A stretch of DNA of 64,000 nucleotides. Source: Glycomyces xiaoerkulensis (GTDB lineage Bacteria; Actinomycetota; Actinomycetes; Mycobacteriales; Micromonosporaceae). A program made the translations under genes and the position numbers. The notes under the pieces are model-generated. The model was not told the DNA's origin, made no database searches, and saw only the letters and a program-made list of their open reading frames with translations. Positions within the stretch are counted from its first letter, which is position 1. Each line of letters starts with the position of its first letter. Shown piece after piece: positions 38,701-46,640 of the stretch. The stretch spans positions 23,462 to 87,461 of the forward strand of contig NZ_PGGV01000010.1 in assembly GCF_002798405.1 (NCBI RefSeq), given 5' to 3'.

Positions 38701-40010
38701 CCGACATCACCGTCTACGAGGGCGACAAGCCGATCGTGTCGATGAAGAACTTCGGCATCCGCGTCCAGGAGAAGCCCGGCACCCCCTACCGGCCCGAAGC
38801 GGGCGGCATCCCGGCGTTCCTCGGCCGCCGCAACCGGGAGGGCGAGGCCGCGTTCATCAACGAACTGCACCTCGCGCACGCCGCCAAGGGCGACCTCGCC
38901 ACCGCCATGGGCAAGGAGTTCGAGATCTACTCCGACGGCCGGCGCGCGCCCTACATCCCCAACGGCGACTTCCAGTTCGTCGACCGCATCATGCGCCTGG
39001 ACGGCACCCGCGGCGACCTGACGCCCGGCTCGACGATGGCGACCGAGTACGACTCGCCGCCCGAAGCCTGGTACTACCGCGACACCGGCCGGGCGGGCAT
39101 GCCCAACTGCGTCGCCATGGAGACCTCCCTGCAGGCGGCCATCCTGCTCGGCTACTACCTGGGAGCCACCCTCGCCAGCCCCGACGAGGAACTGTCCATC
39201 CGCAACCTCGACGGGCGGGCCGCCTTCGTCGAGCAGCTCGACCTGCGCGGCAAGACCATCCGGCACGAATCCGAACTCCTGTCGAGCCAGTCCGTTCCGG
39301 GCGCCACCCTGCAGAACTTCCGCTACCGCCTCTACGCCGACGGCGAGCTGTTCTACGAAGGCGAGTCCCTCTTCGGCTACTTCACCGAGCAGGCGCTCGC
39401 CAACCAGGTCGGCCTCGATTCCGGGGAGTACGTCGCCCCCTGGCTGGAGACCCACCGCGACGCGATCGAGGCGGACGCGGTGCGCTGGCTGCCGGTGCGC
39501 GGCGACGACCGCTGGTTCACGCCGCAGCCCGGCACCGGACTGCGGCTGGTCGACGGCCACCTGCGCGACCTGGTCGACGACCTCACCATCGTCCCCGACG
39601 GCGGCGACCACGGCGCCGGATACCTCTTCGGGCGGCGCGAGATCGACCCCGGCGAGTGGTACTTCGACTGCCACTTCCACCGCGACCCGGTGATGCCCGG
39701 ATCGCTCGGCGTCGAAGCCGTCCTGCAGGCGCTCCAGGCGTACGTCATCGAATCCGGCCTCGCCGACGGCATGGGGGAGGTCCGGTTCGTCGTGCCCCGC
39801 CGAGTGCCGATGTCCTGGAAGTACCGGGGCCAGATCCTGCGCGGCGACGGAGAGATGACCTTCGACGCGCACATCAAGGAGATCAACCGGGCCGACGGCC
39901 GCCTCACCGTCACCGCCGACGCCAGCGTGTGGAAGCCCGGCCTGCGCATCTACGAGTTGACCGACGCGGCCGTCGAAGTCGTTCCCACTCAGGAGGAGGA
40001 CCACCAGTGA
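32793..40010 (+). CDS. PUFA-synthase-like subunit, KS-CLF-AT-DH-DH (PfaC type with AT)
   Basis: A 2405-aa protein from ATG 32793 with AGGAGA at 32777-32782. Domain order: active KS (Cys207 in DAACSSAL, HATGTP, GNVGH); a chain-length-factor KS in which the Cys position reads VAADATAG and is dead; an acyltransferase with GYSLGES (Ser1147); a Pro/Ala-rich linker around residues 1560-1600; then four hot-dog folds. The second and fourth carry the FabA-type site CHFTGDPVLAG (His1890) and CHFHRDPVMPG (His2294); the first and third lack it. That is the pseudo-DH/DH tetradomain known from PfaC. AT placement after CLF resembles myxobacterial Pfa3 and thraustochytrid enzymes. FabA-type domains would leave or move double bonds in the chain. 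Confidence 0.87.
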   Translation: MSTAHRVASGGNEPVAIVGMACLLPGADSPEQFWDGLIAGADHRTEGGRDVFGTDPDTPGGWGDDEYPITTTRGGFVAEPEIDLTGLAVPADDLAGQDRVVRWSLHTVRQALADAGLDRASERLGRTGLVLGNYSFPTDSSVDLCVPQIRRAVTEGLARAGLPVPAADSGQAREPAAENLWPFGSPAVTTADALGLGGPRLALDAACSSALYGMSLARDYLATGRADTMVAGAVCVPDPLLIHLSFSDLHAYPDNGVAQPFDADSTGILTGQGAGVFVLKRLADAVRDGDRIHAVLESIGLTNDGAGKHLLSPSSAGQIGAYERAYTDLDPAAVQYIECHATGTPRGDATELSGLAEYFGQRAGTVPLLGSVKGNVGHLLTVAGFTSALKTVLSLRHGVIPGTPGVTDPRRPAGAEAAADRIVLSNQDWPEHDGPRRAAVSAFGFGGTNAHLVLAEPTPATTATSGETGAADRGSDPQHRLAVVGLGARLGPLADAEALARAARTGQSALVERPEHRWYGAEHLADGPLTGTAIDGTDPVGGYFDTLEAHPRTYRIPPNELAQANPQHLALFEAAEQALADAGYPPPPPGSRADELPESRVAVVIAMEMEPRSHTHRARFDIGAHVRAECDRAGVSLDPEQLDRLEAAVRGAVHDPIGANEVLSYIGNIMASRVSSSRNLTGPSFTVAADATAGARALEVAELLLLDPTIEAVLVGGVDLAAGAENTRARARIAADRGEGPPPLGDGAAALVVTREDAVGEARRAYAAVEALRIHTADTAADAAAGAARAALDQAGLDPADVGYFELGGAGTERRLAETDALASVYRADDPGDRYSCALGSTTALVGDTGRAAPLAALVSATLALHHAEYPPAPPGLFEGEPDSLADGRFTMLGESQPWLLERRGDRRAAALSVLGETAAAHVILRSPAPRTEPAGAATDWTTGPGAWLLPLNADDGAGLAAAAGALRTRLAETGDPAPLVREAAGAPRPGRLTAVLVGADADRLEAELAAAERDLPKAAAEGREWSTPSGSYFTARPAGPDGRVAFVYPGAFTTYPGAGRDLFRLFPGLRADFEREADRPAERFKHRRLYPRSAGPMPRRDLMRHESELIEDTPVMLAAGTNFAVVHTRLLRDVLGIEPHGGFGYSLGESSMLFATGVWTESARDDAALAASPLFKNRLRGRKERVREEWDLPEATPDAEVWTTKVLLTSPDEARGAMSGLDRVYLTHVNTPGEVVVAGAPAQVRAVIEKLGCQSARPPADHVMHCPIVAPDTADLAALNDYPLGEPASGLELLSAYDYGTVPVGDRAVIADRIACTLSDTIDFARLARTAHDRGFRYFIEVGPGATCTRWITETLDGLEHVAVSVDRRGAATGTVLAQALARLVSHGLPVDLGVLFGDGTEAPARRSPVVRVPCGGEPIADRVAGAAADLLGPSEPHESTEVNTTMTSESAPTAPEPSYELTPYEPASAAHDQIVIEGEPFVHLAEPEPARAEPAGRPRDFRAPWRTGAAPDAGRFRPLQVLAANVARAHRAALHAQHAMLEGPLQVLEGPMNGSAAPPPAPTMPPPPAAPAAPASPPAPAVGPPPPPPATGDGGGDRTVIWDQDDLLEFAGGHVAPVFGPDFAEVDRYPRRCRLPEPPYHFVTRVTHLKGETGVFEPSEITTEYDVPADAWYTVDGLVPCAVTIEAGQCDMLLIAYLGVDFKNRGERVYRLLDSRLVFHGGLPREGQTLRYDINIDRFVWNGDSLLFFFNYRCYADGELILELLDACAGFFSPAELEESLGVVESAAEAERREAMTPAWFKPLARTDRTGLTGADLQRLTEGRPGEVFGPSWDQHADGVNPSLRLPDAKLRMIDEITSIDRLAGPRTLGHLTAVKRLDPDGWYFACHFTGDPVLAGSLIAEGGVQILQTYALYLGMHMVFPDAEFQAVPGLETEVKVRGQITPDTGEVRYEVDVTDLAMLPRPTVIADITVYEGDKPIVSMKNFGIRVQEKPGTPYRPEAGGIPAFLGRRNREGEAAFINELHLAHAAKGDLATAMGKEFEIYSDGRRAPYIPNGDFQFVDRIMRLDGTRGDLTPGSTMATEYDSPPEAWYYRDTGRAGMPNCVAMETSLQAAILLGYYLGATLASPDEELSIRNLDGRAAFVEQLDLRGKTIRHESELLSSQSVPGATLQNFRYRLYADGELFYEGESLFGYFTEQALANQVGLDSGEYVAPWLETHRDAIEADAVRWLPVRGDDRWFTPQPGTGLRLVDGHLRDLVDDLTIVPDGGDHGAGYLFGRREIDPGEWYFDCHFHRDPVMPGSLGVEAVLQALQAYVIESGLADGMGEVRFVVPRRVPMSWKYRGQILRGDGEMTFDAHIKEINRADGRLTVTADASVWKPGLRIYELTDAAVEVVPTQEEDHQ

Positions 40011-41641
40011 ACACCGATCGCACCACCACTCGCCCCGATGCGGTCCGGACCGCCGACCGCGGCGCGCCCGCGGCCGGCCCGGCGACCGTCCACACCGACC
40101 CGGGCGGCATCCACCAGGCCCTCGCCCGCCTCGACCGACCCTGCTACATCGTCGACACCGGACAGGGCGTCGGCATCGCCAACAGCCGGCCCGAGGCCGC
40201 CGGACGCGTCGTCGCCGCCACCGGGCCGCTCACCCCCGACGCCCTCGGCTCCTCCGCGTTCCGCGCCCGGCACGGCGTCCGCTACGCCTACATGGGCGGG
40301 GCCATGGCCGGCGGCATCGCCTCCGAGGAACTGGTCATCGCCCTGGCCCGGTCCGGGGCGCTGGCCTCCTTCGGCGCGGCCGGGCTCCTGCCCGAACGCA
40401 TCGAAACGGCACTGACCCGGTTCGCCGCCGAGATCCCGGGACTGCCCTACGCGGTCAACCTGATCCACAGCCCCAGCGAGGACGCCCTCGAACGCGACTG
40501 CGTCGAACTGCTGCTCAAACACGGGGTGCGCTGCGTCGAGGCCTCGGCGTTCATGGACCTCACCCCGCACGTCGTCCGCTACCGCGCCGCGGGCCTGCGC
40601 CGCGGCGCCGACGGCCGGATCCGCACCGACAACCGCCTGATCGCCAAGGTCTCCCGCGCCGAGGTCGCCGAACGCTTCATGCGCCCCGCCCCCGATTCCC
40701 TCCTCGACGACCTCGCCTCCCGCGGCCTGATCACCGCCGAACAGGCCGAACTCGCCCGCCACGTCCCCATGGCCGACGACATCACCGCCGAGGCCGACTC
40801 CGGCGGCCACACCGACCGCCGCCCGCTGACGGCCCTGTTCCCCACCCTGCTGCGACTGCGCGAGGCGATCGGGCGGGAGCTGCGCTACGAGCGGCCCATC
40901 GGCGTCGGCGCCGCCGGAGGCATCGGCACGCCGCGAGCCGCCGCCGCGGCGTTCGCCATGGGCGCCGACTACATCGTCGTCGGCTCCGTCCACCAAGCGT
41001 GCCTGGAGTCGGGCACCTCAGACGCCGCCCGGAGCCTGCTCGCCGGCGCCTCGTCCGCCGACTGCGAGATGGCCCCGGCCGCCGACATGTTCGAACTCGG
41101 CGTCGAACTCCAGGTGCTCAAGAAGGGCACCTTCTTCCCGATGCGCGCCAAAAAGCTCTACGAGCTCTACCAGGCCTACGACGGCATCGAGGCGCTGCCG
41201 GCCGCCGAGCTCCGCAACCTCGAACAGCAGATCTTCCGGCGCTCGGTGGACGAGGTCTGGGCCGAGGTCGAGCGGTACTTCACCCGCCGCGACCCCGAGC
41301 AGCTCCGCCGCGCCGCCAGCGCCCCGCGCCGCCGGATGGCGCTGCTGTTCCGCTGGTACCTCGGCATGGCCTCCCGCTGGGCGGTCACCGGCGACGCCGA
41401 CCGCCGCGCCGACTACCAGCTCTGGTGCGGCCCCGCCATGGGCGCCTTCAACGAATGGGTCGGCGGCACCTACCTGGCCGCCCCCGAGAACCGCCGGGCC
41501 GCCGACGTCGCACACCACCTGATGCGCGGCGCCGCCTTCACCTCCCGCGTGCACCAGTTCGCGCTCGGCGGCGTCCGCCTCCCCGCGGCCGCCACCGAGT
41601 ACACCCCGGCCCCCCTCGCCGCCCCGGAGGCCGCCCGATGA
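40007..41641 (+). CDS. pfaD: PfaD-type trans-acting enoyl reductase
   Basis: A 544-aa FMN enzyme of the 2-nitropropane-dioxygenase-like TIM-barrel group, started by GTG overlapping the previous stop (GTGA) with AGGAGGAGGA just upstream. Diagnostic stretches are RYAYMGGAMAGGIASEELV, FGAAGLLPERIE, PYAVNLIHSPSE, and the flavin phosphate loop GVGAAGGIGTP with MGADYIVVGSVHQA. Length and these blocks match PfaD, which reduces selected enoyl intermediates on the synthase and so decides where double bonds stay. It is the standard last partner of PfaA/PfaC. Confidence 0.9.
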   Translation: MNTDRTTTRPDAVRTADRGAPAAGPATVHTDPGGIHQALARLDRPCYIVDTGQGVGIANSRPEAAGRVVAATGPLTPDALGSSAFRARHGVRYAYMGGAMAGGIASEELVIALARSGALASFGAAGLLPERIETALTRFAAEIPGLPYAVNLIHSPSEDALERDCVELLLKHGVRCVEASAFMDLTPHVVRYRAAGLRRGADGRIRTDNRLIAKVSRAEVAERFMRPAPDSLLDDLASRGLITAEQAELARHVPMADDITAEADSGGHTDRRPLTALFPTLLRLREAIGRELRYERPIGVGAAGGIGTPRAAAAAFAMGADYIVVGSVHQACLESGTSDAARSLLAGASSADCEMAPAADMFELGVELQVLKKGTFFPMRAKKLYELYQAYDGIEALPAAELRNLEQQIFRRSVDEVWAEVERYFTRRDPEQLRRAASAPRRRMALLFRWYLGMASRWAVTGDADRRADYQLWCGPAMGAFNEWVGGTYLAAPENRRAADVAHHLMRGAAFTSRVHQFALGGVRLPAAATEYTPAPLAAPEAAR

Positions 41642-43410
41642 CCAACGCCGCCACCGACATCGACCGCGACCTGGGCGATCCGCGAGACCCCGCCAACCCG
41701 TACGGCTTCACCGCCATGGCCGCCCGCGACGCGGCGGCGGCCTTCCCGCGCGCGCTGGCCGAGCGGGTCGGCCCCCGGCTGCGCGCCGCCTTCGTGCCGG
41801 CCGCCGACGGCGGCGACCTGGTGTCGATGGACCGCACCCTGATGCAGGTCCGCGCGGTCGCCCGCCGGGACGCCGCGGTCATGCCGGCCACCATGTTCTC
41901 CATCACCGCCGTCGCCTGCATCCTGGCCGCGGGCAGCGCCGAGCAGCGCGAGCGCGCGGTCCGGCTGCTGCGGGAGGGCGGCGCCGTCGGCTTCGCGCTC
42001 TCCGAGGAGGCGCACGGCAGCGACCTGCTGGCCAACGCGTGCGCCGCGACCGCCGAGGACGCACCGGGCGAGGGCCCCGGCTACGTCTTGGACGGCGAGA
42101 AGTGGCTCGTCGGCCTGGGAGAGCGATGCGAGGCCCTGCTCGTAGTGGCCCGGACCGGCACCCGCGGCCCGGGGGCGTTCTCGGCGCTGCTGCTGGAGGG
42201 CGCCGAAGTCGACAAGGCCCGCACCGGCCGGCGGCAGGCACCGACCGGGATGCGCGGCATCGACTTCTCGGGCTTCGCCTTCGACGGCCTCCGGGTGCGC
42301 GCCGACGCCCTCGTGGGCCGCGAGGGGCAGGGCCTGGAGACGGCGATGAAGGCCATGCAGGTGGTGCGCGCCATGAGCACCGGCGCCAATCTCGCCTGCA
42401 CCGACACCGCGCTCCGCCTGGCGTGGGACTTCGCCTCCGGCCACGAGGTCGCCGGCACCCCGGCCGCCCGGCTCCCGAACGCCCGCCGCGAGTGGGCGAC
42501 CGCCGCCGCCCTCCACCTGGCCGGGGACGTGGTGGCCCTGACCGGCGCCCGTGGCCTGCACGCACTGCCCGCCGAGCAGAGCCTCTGGTCGAGCGTCGCC
42601 AAGAAGGTCCTTACCGACACCTCCGAGGAGATCTTCGCCCGCTGCGCCGACGTGCTCGGCACCCGCAGCGTCATGGCCGAAGGCCCGTACGCCGCCTTCG
42701 ACACGGTACGGCGCGACAACGCCATGGTCCGCTACATCGACACCGGCCCCGTCGCCAACTCGCGCCTGATCATCGCCCAACTGCCGCGCCTGGTCCTCGC
42801 GGCGCGGCAGGCGCCGGGCGCCCCGGCGGGAGGCGAGGCGATCCGGCCGGAATCGCCGCTGGCGGACGTGTTCACACTCGACCGGCCGCTGCCGGAACTC
42901 GACCCCGCCCGGCTGAAGCTGTCGGGCCGGGGCCCCGACCCGGTCTTCGACGCCCTCCCGGCGGTCGCCCGCGAAATCCGCGCCGCGCTGCCGGGCATCC
43001 CGGAAACGACCGCGGCTCAGGCGAAGCGCCTGAGCGCGCTCACCCGCAGGCTGGAGCGCGCCGTCTCGGGCCTCCTGCGCGACCTGACCCGGCGCCAAGA
43101 GGACCGGTCGCCGGAGGACCCGATGCGGGTCTACGGCCTCGCCGACCGCCTCTGCCTGCTGCACGCGGCGGCGAGCTGCCTGCACCTGTGGTGGTGCAAC
43201 CGCGACCGGAGCCTGTACGGCCTGAGGCCGGGCAGCACTGCCTGGCTGCCGCCGGTCCTGGCGGTGCTGCTGTCCCGAGCGTTCGGCCGGACGGACGCGC
43301 TGGAGGCGGCCGACACCGAGCAACTGCTCGAGGTCGCCGAGCCCCTGTACGAGACCGACCGGATGTTCTCGTGCACGGCACCCCGACTCGCCACCACCAC
43401 CGACGCGTGA
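41638..43410 (+). CDS. Acyl-CoA dehydrogenase homologue 1
   Basis: A 590-aa flavoprotein (ATG overlaps the PfaD stop). The flavin/substrate region GFALSEEAHGSDLLAN (about 120-135) and the following beta barrel with LDGEKWLVG match the acyl-CoA dehydrogenase fold. The chain has about 200 extra C-terminal residues, like very-long-chain enzymes and like ACADs in natural-product clusters that act on carrier-bound acyl groups. The catalytic Glu could not be placed with certainty. Paired with the next gene, it may desaturate the chain made by the synthase. Confidence 0.82.
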   Translation: MTNAATDIDRDLGDPRDPANPYGFTAMAARDAAAAFPRALAERVGPRLRAAFVPAADGGDLVSMDRTLMQVRAVARRDAAVMPATMFSITAVACILAAGSAEQRERAVRLLREGGAVGFALSEEAHGSDLLANACAATAEDAPGEGPGYVLDGEKWLVGLGERCEALLVVARTGTRGPGAFSALLLEGAEVDKARTGRRQAPTGMRGIDFSGFAFDGLRVRADALVGREGQGLETAMKAMQVVRAMSTGANLACTDTALRLAWDFASGHEVAGTPAARLPNARREWATAAALHLAGDVVALTGARGLHALPAEQSLWSSVAKKVLTDTSEEIFARCADVLGTRSVMAEGPYAAFDTVRRDNAMVRYIDTGPVANSRLIIAQLPRLVLAARQAPGAPAGGEAIRPESPLADVFTLDRPLPELDPARLKLSGRGPDPVFDALPAVAREIRAALPGIPETTAAQAKRLSALTRRLERAVSGLLRDLTRRQEDRSPEDPMRVYGLADRLCLLHAAASCLHLWWCNRDRSLYGLRPGSTAWLPPVLAVLLSRAFGRTDALEAADTEQLLEVAEPLYETDRMFSCTAPRLATTTDA

Positions 43411-43440
43411 CCCGCAAGACCCACCAGAGAGGAACCCCCT

Positions 43441-45228
43441 GTGGCAGTAGAGCACCTCGTCGGCCTGGCCGAGCGACTGGAGGACCACCTCGGCGACCCG
43501 CACGACGACGCCGGCGGCCGAATGTCCTTCCGGAAGGTCCTGCGGCACGACGAACAAGAGGACTACCCCCACGAGCTGGCCAGCCTCCTGCAGGCATGGG
43601 GCATCCACGAATACTGCCTGCCCGAACGCTGGGGCGGCAAGGCCGGCGACGTCGAGGTCGGCTTCAACCTCGTGCGCCTGGTGGCCCGCCGCGACCCCAC
43701 CACCGCGACCGCCCTCATGATCACCAACGTGGCGTTCATGCCCACCTGGACGGCGGGCACCGATCCGCAGGGCACCGCGACCGTCGAGGCGATCAAGCGC
43801 GGCACGCGGATGTCCTGGGGCCTGTCCGAACGCCACCACGGCAGCGACGTGCTCGCCAACGACATGCGCGCCGAGCCCGTCCCGGGCGGCTACCGGCTCA
43901 CCGGCGAGAAGTACCTCATCGGCAACGCCACCATCGCCGACGTCGTCAGCGTCCAGGCCCGCACCGCCGAACGCCGCGGCCCCGGCGCCTGGTCGATCCT
44001 CAACCTCGACAAGCGCCAGTGCCCGGCCGGGACCGTCACCCCGCTGCCGAACGAGCGACTGCACGGCCTGCGCGCCCTGGACATGAGCGGCATCCGCCTC
44101 GACGGCGTCTTCGTGCCCGAGCAGAACCTGGTCGGCGCCGAAGGCCAGGGACTCGAACTGGCCCTGAAAGGCGCCCAGGTGGCCCGCACGGTGATCGCCG
44201 CCATCGCGCTCGGCGCCGTCGACACCGCGCTGCGCGTCACCCTCGACTTCGCCGAGGGCCGCGAGATCTTCGGCCGGAAGGTCGCCGACATTCCGTACTC
44301 GCGCCGGCAGTTGGCCGAGTGCTTCGCCGACCTGCTGCTCGCCGACGCCGTCAGCGCGGGCGCCGTCCGCGGACTGCAATGCAATCCCGCGCAGGCCAGC
44401 GTCTACTCCTCGGTGGTCAAGTACTTCATACCGACGCTCCTGGAACGCACCGCAGGGCAGCTCTCGGTCGTGCTCGGCGCCCGCTTCTACCTGCGCGACC
44501 ACCCGCACTTCGGCATCTTCCAGAAGATGCTGCGCGACCTGAGCGCGGTGAGCTTCGTCGACGGCAACACGGTCGTGAACCTCAAGAACATCGCCGCGCA
44601 ACTGGAGGGCCTGCTCACCGTCGCCCGCGACGCCGAAGACCCGGTCCGCGCCGAGGCCGCCGAGCGGGCCGAGGCCATGTACGGACTCGACGCCGAACTG
44701 CCCGAATGGCGGCCGGAGCGGCAGCTCCTGATCAGCCGCGGCCGGGACGACGCGCTGCTCGCCCTTCCGGCGGCGCTCGCCCGGCTCCGCGACCGCGCTC
44801 GCGGCCACCGGGACGCAGACCAGCGGGAGTGGTACCTGCGCGCCGCCGACCTGGGGGACCGGCTCGCCAAGGAACTCTACCGCCTCGATGCCGAGGCCGC
44901 CCGCATCGCGCGGGAGGCCGGCCGCGGCCACACCGGCACCGCCGAGCAGTTCCGGCTCGCCGAGCAGTATTGCGTGCTCCACGCGGGCGCGGCCGCCCTC
45001 CACCTGGCGGCGTGGTCCGGCGACGCCCTCGGCGGCGCCCCCGACGGAGCGGTCCTGCTGCTGCAGATGGAGCGGGTGTGGCGCCTGCTGTACCCCGCCG
45101 AGACCGTGACCGACGCCGCGGTCGTCGACCGCGCCATGGAGGTCCTGCGCGGCCTGCATGAGGAGGGACGGCTGTTCTCCCATTGGCCGATACGGGTCCG
45201 CAGCTCCCACGACAGGGTGATGGCCTGA
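43441..45228 (+). CDS. Acyl-CoA dehydrogenase homologue 2
   Basis: A 595-aa flavoprotein from GTG 43441 with AGAGAGGA at 43425-43432. It shows WGLSERHHGSDVLANDM (about 123-139), LTGEKYLIGNA and EGREIFGRKVADIP, the core ACAD blocks. It is similar in size to the preceding gene but clearly diverged, so the two probably arose by an old duplication and may form a heteromer, as in some actinobacterial ACAD pairs. It overlaps the PPTase gene by one base (TGATG). Confidence 0.83.
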   Translation: MAVEHLVGLAERLEDHLGDPHDDAGGRMSFRKVLRHDEQEDYPHELASLLQAWGIHEYCLPERWGGKAGDVEVGFNLVRLVARRDPTTATALMITNVAFMPTWTAGTDPQGTATVEAIKRGTRMSWGLSERHHGSDVLANDMRAEPVPGGYRLTGEKYLIGNATIADVVSVQARTAERRGPGAWSILNLDKRQCPAGTVTPLPNERLHGLRALDMSGIRLDGVFVPEQNLVGAEGQGLELALKGAQVARTVIAAIALGAVDTALRVTLDFAEGREIFGRKVADIPYSRRQLAECFADLLLADAVSAGAVRGLQCNPAQASVYSSVVKYFIPTLLERTAGQLSVVLGARFYLRDHPHFGIFQKMLRDLSAVSFVDGNTVVNLKNIAAQLEGLLTVARDAEDPVRAEAAERAEAMYGLDAELPEWRPERQLLISRGRDDALLALPAALARLRDRARGHRDADQREWYLRAADLGDRLAKELYRLDAEAARIAREAGRGHTGTAEQFRLAEQYCVLHAGAAALHLAAWSGDALGGAPDGAVLLLQMERVWRLLYPAETVTDAAVVDRAMEVLRGLHEEGRLFSHWPIRVRSSHDRVMA

Positions 45229-45974
45229 TGGACACCACTCGACGGGCGGAGGTCTGGCTGCTGCGCGAGGCCGACGTGGACGGTTTCGCGCGGCCGGCGG
45301 CCGCGATGCTCTCCCCGGACGAATGGGCCCGCTGGGAGCGCCTGCGCATTGAGTCGGCCCGCCGCCGCTACCTGGGCGCCCGCCTCCTGTCGCGCTCGGT
45401 CCTGGCCGCGCAGGTGGGCATCGCGCCTTCCCGGCTGACGTTCAGCTCCGGGGAGTACGGCCGCCCGGAACTGCACCCCAACCCGTGGCGGCTGCGCTTC
45501 AACCTCACCCACTCCGAAGGGCTCATCGCGTGCGTGGTGACCGCGGACGTGCTCTGCGGCATCGATGCCGAACGGACTCCCGCCGCCCCGGCCGTCGTCC
45601 GGTACGGCACCGAACGGTTCGCCCCGGTCGAGCGCGCCCGCCTCGGCGCCGTCGAACCCGGGGTGCGGGCGGTGGAGTTCGTGGACACCTGGGTGCTCAA
45701 GGAGGCTTACACCAAGGCCCTGGGGTTCGGGTTCCAGTACGGATTCGACACTTTCACGCTGATGCCCGATGCCCGGGGGGACGTCGTCGTGAACGACCCC
45801 CGCATGGCCGCCTCGGAGGCGGGGCATTGGCGGTTCACGCTGTTCACCGCCTTCACCGGTCACCGGCTCGCGCTCGCGCTCCGCCACAGTGAGCCGGTGG
45901 CCGGACGGGTGCAGGTGCCGGTTCGCGCCTTTCCTCGGGGCGAGGTCCTCCACGCAGTGCCCGTGTCGGTCTGA
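45228..45974 (+). CDS. Sfp-type 4'-phosphopantetheinyl transferase
   Basis: A 248-aa enzyme from ATG 45228; an earlier in-frame ATG at 45183 lies inside the upstream gene. The signature motifs are FNLTHSEGL, GIDAER (magnesium-binding acids) and WVLKEAYTKALGFG, as in Sfp/HetI PPTases. The chain has one intact domain pair of the usual 230-250 aa length. It installs the pantetheine arm on the operon's ACPs and closes the operon, which fits a dedicated carrier-protein activator. Confidence 0.92.
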   Translation: MDTTRRAEVWLLREADVDGFARPAAAMLSPDEWARWERLRIESARRRYLGARLLSRSVLAAQVGIAPSRLTFSSGEYGRPELHPNPWRLRFNLTHSEGLIACVVTADVLCGIDAERTPAAPAVVRYGTERFAPVERARLGAVEPGVRAVEFVDTWVLKEAYTKALGFGFQYGFDTFTLMPDARGDVVVNDPRMAASEAGHWRFTLFTAFTGHRLALALRHSEPVAGRVQVPVRAFPRGEVLHAVPVSV

Positions 45975-46008
45975 GCGGACCGATGCCGGGTCCCACCATG
46001 GCCATATC

Positions 46009-46025
46009 TTGACATTGTCTAGATT
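46009..46025 (+). promoter_or_regulatory. Possible operator/promoter of the TetR-type gene
   Basis: A short palindrome GACA-T-TGTC (46011-46019) lies 24 bp before the GTG of the TetR-type gene, beginning inside a TTGACA hexamer and running into TAGATT, a -10-like hexamer. A site this close to the start is typical of autorepression. The reading is weak because only one dyad of four base pairs per arm is present. Confidence 0.3.
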
Positions 46026-46042
46026 GGAGTCGGGCTTCCCCC

Positions 46043-46612
46043 GTGAACGACCGCCACCGCCGCGGGGACCTGCGTCGGGCGATGATCGAAGCCGCGGTCG
46101 CCGCGCTCGACGAGGTCGGCCCCGCCGCATTGAGCCTGCGCGACGTGTCCAAACGCGTCGGCGTCTCGCACGCCGCCCCCGCTCACCACTTCCGCGACAA
46201 GGCGGGACTGCTGACCGCCGTCGCCGCCGAGGGCTACGAGCGATTCGTCGACGAACTGGAGCGCGCCTGGTCCGAGACCGGCGACTTCACCGAGGTCGGG
46301 GTCGCTTACGTGCGCTTCGCGATCGAGCACCACGTCCATTTCGAGGTCATGTTCCGCATCGAACGGCTGCATCCGGACGACCCCGCGCTCGAACGGGCCC
46401 GCGAGCGCTCCCGGCGGCTCCTCTGCGCGGCTTTGCACGGCGGCTCCGACGGGACCCGGCGGGGCCTCGCGGCGTGGTCGCTGGTGCACGGCTTCGCCGT
46501 CCTGCTCCTGGCCGGCAACCTCGACGGCGAGGTCGCCGCCGACCCCGAGGGGGCGGTCCGCGAGATCGTCGCGCGATTGGAGGCTCTCCGCGGCCCCGGA
46601 CTCGCCGGCTGA
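46043..46612 (+). CDS. TetR-family transcriptional regulator
   Basis: A 189-aa protein from GTG 46043. Residues about 8-55 are a TetR helix-turn-helix (AMIEAAVAALDEVGPAALS, then VSKRVGVSHAAPAHHFRDK). The C-terminal two thirds are a helical ligand domain of the WHG type, with EVGVAYVRFAIEHHVHFEVMF split over two helices. It lies between the lipid operon and the LuxR-type gene and is co-directional with the former, 68 bp after the PPTase. It probably answers to a small hydrophobic ligand. Confidence 0.85.
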   Translation: MNDRHRRGDLRRAMIEAAVAALDEVGPAALSLRDVSKRVGVSHAAPAHHFRDKAGLLTAVAAEGYERFVDELERAWSETGDFTEVGVAYVRFAIEHHVHFEVMFRIERLHPDDPALERARERSRRLLCAALHGGSDGTRRGLAAWSLVHGFAVLLLAGNLDGEVAADPEGAVREIVARLEALRGPGLAG

Positions 46613-46640
46613 CGGTACTCGCAGTCGCGCCGCGGATCGC

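Noticed and set aside
32343..40004. Long open frame of 2553 codons antisense to the PfaC-type synthase
   Set aside because: It mirrors the codon pattern of the real gene, which has clear KS, CLF, AT and DH motifs on the plus strand.
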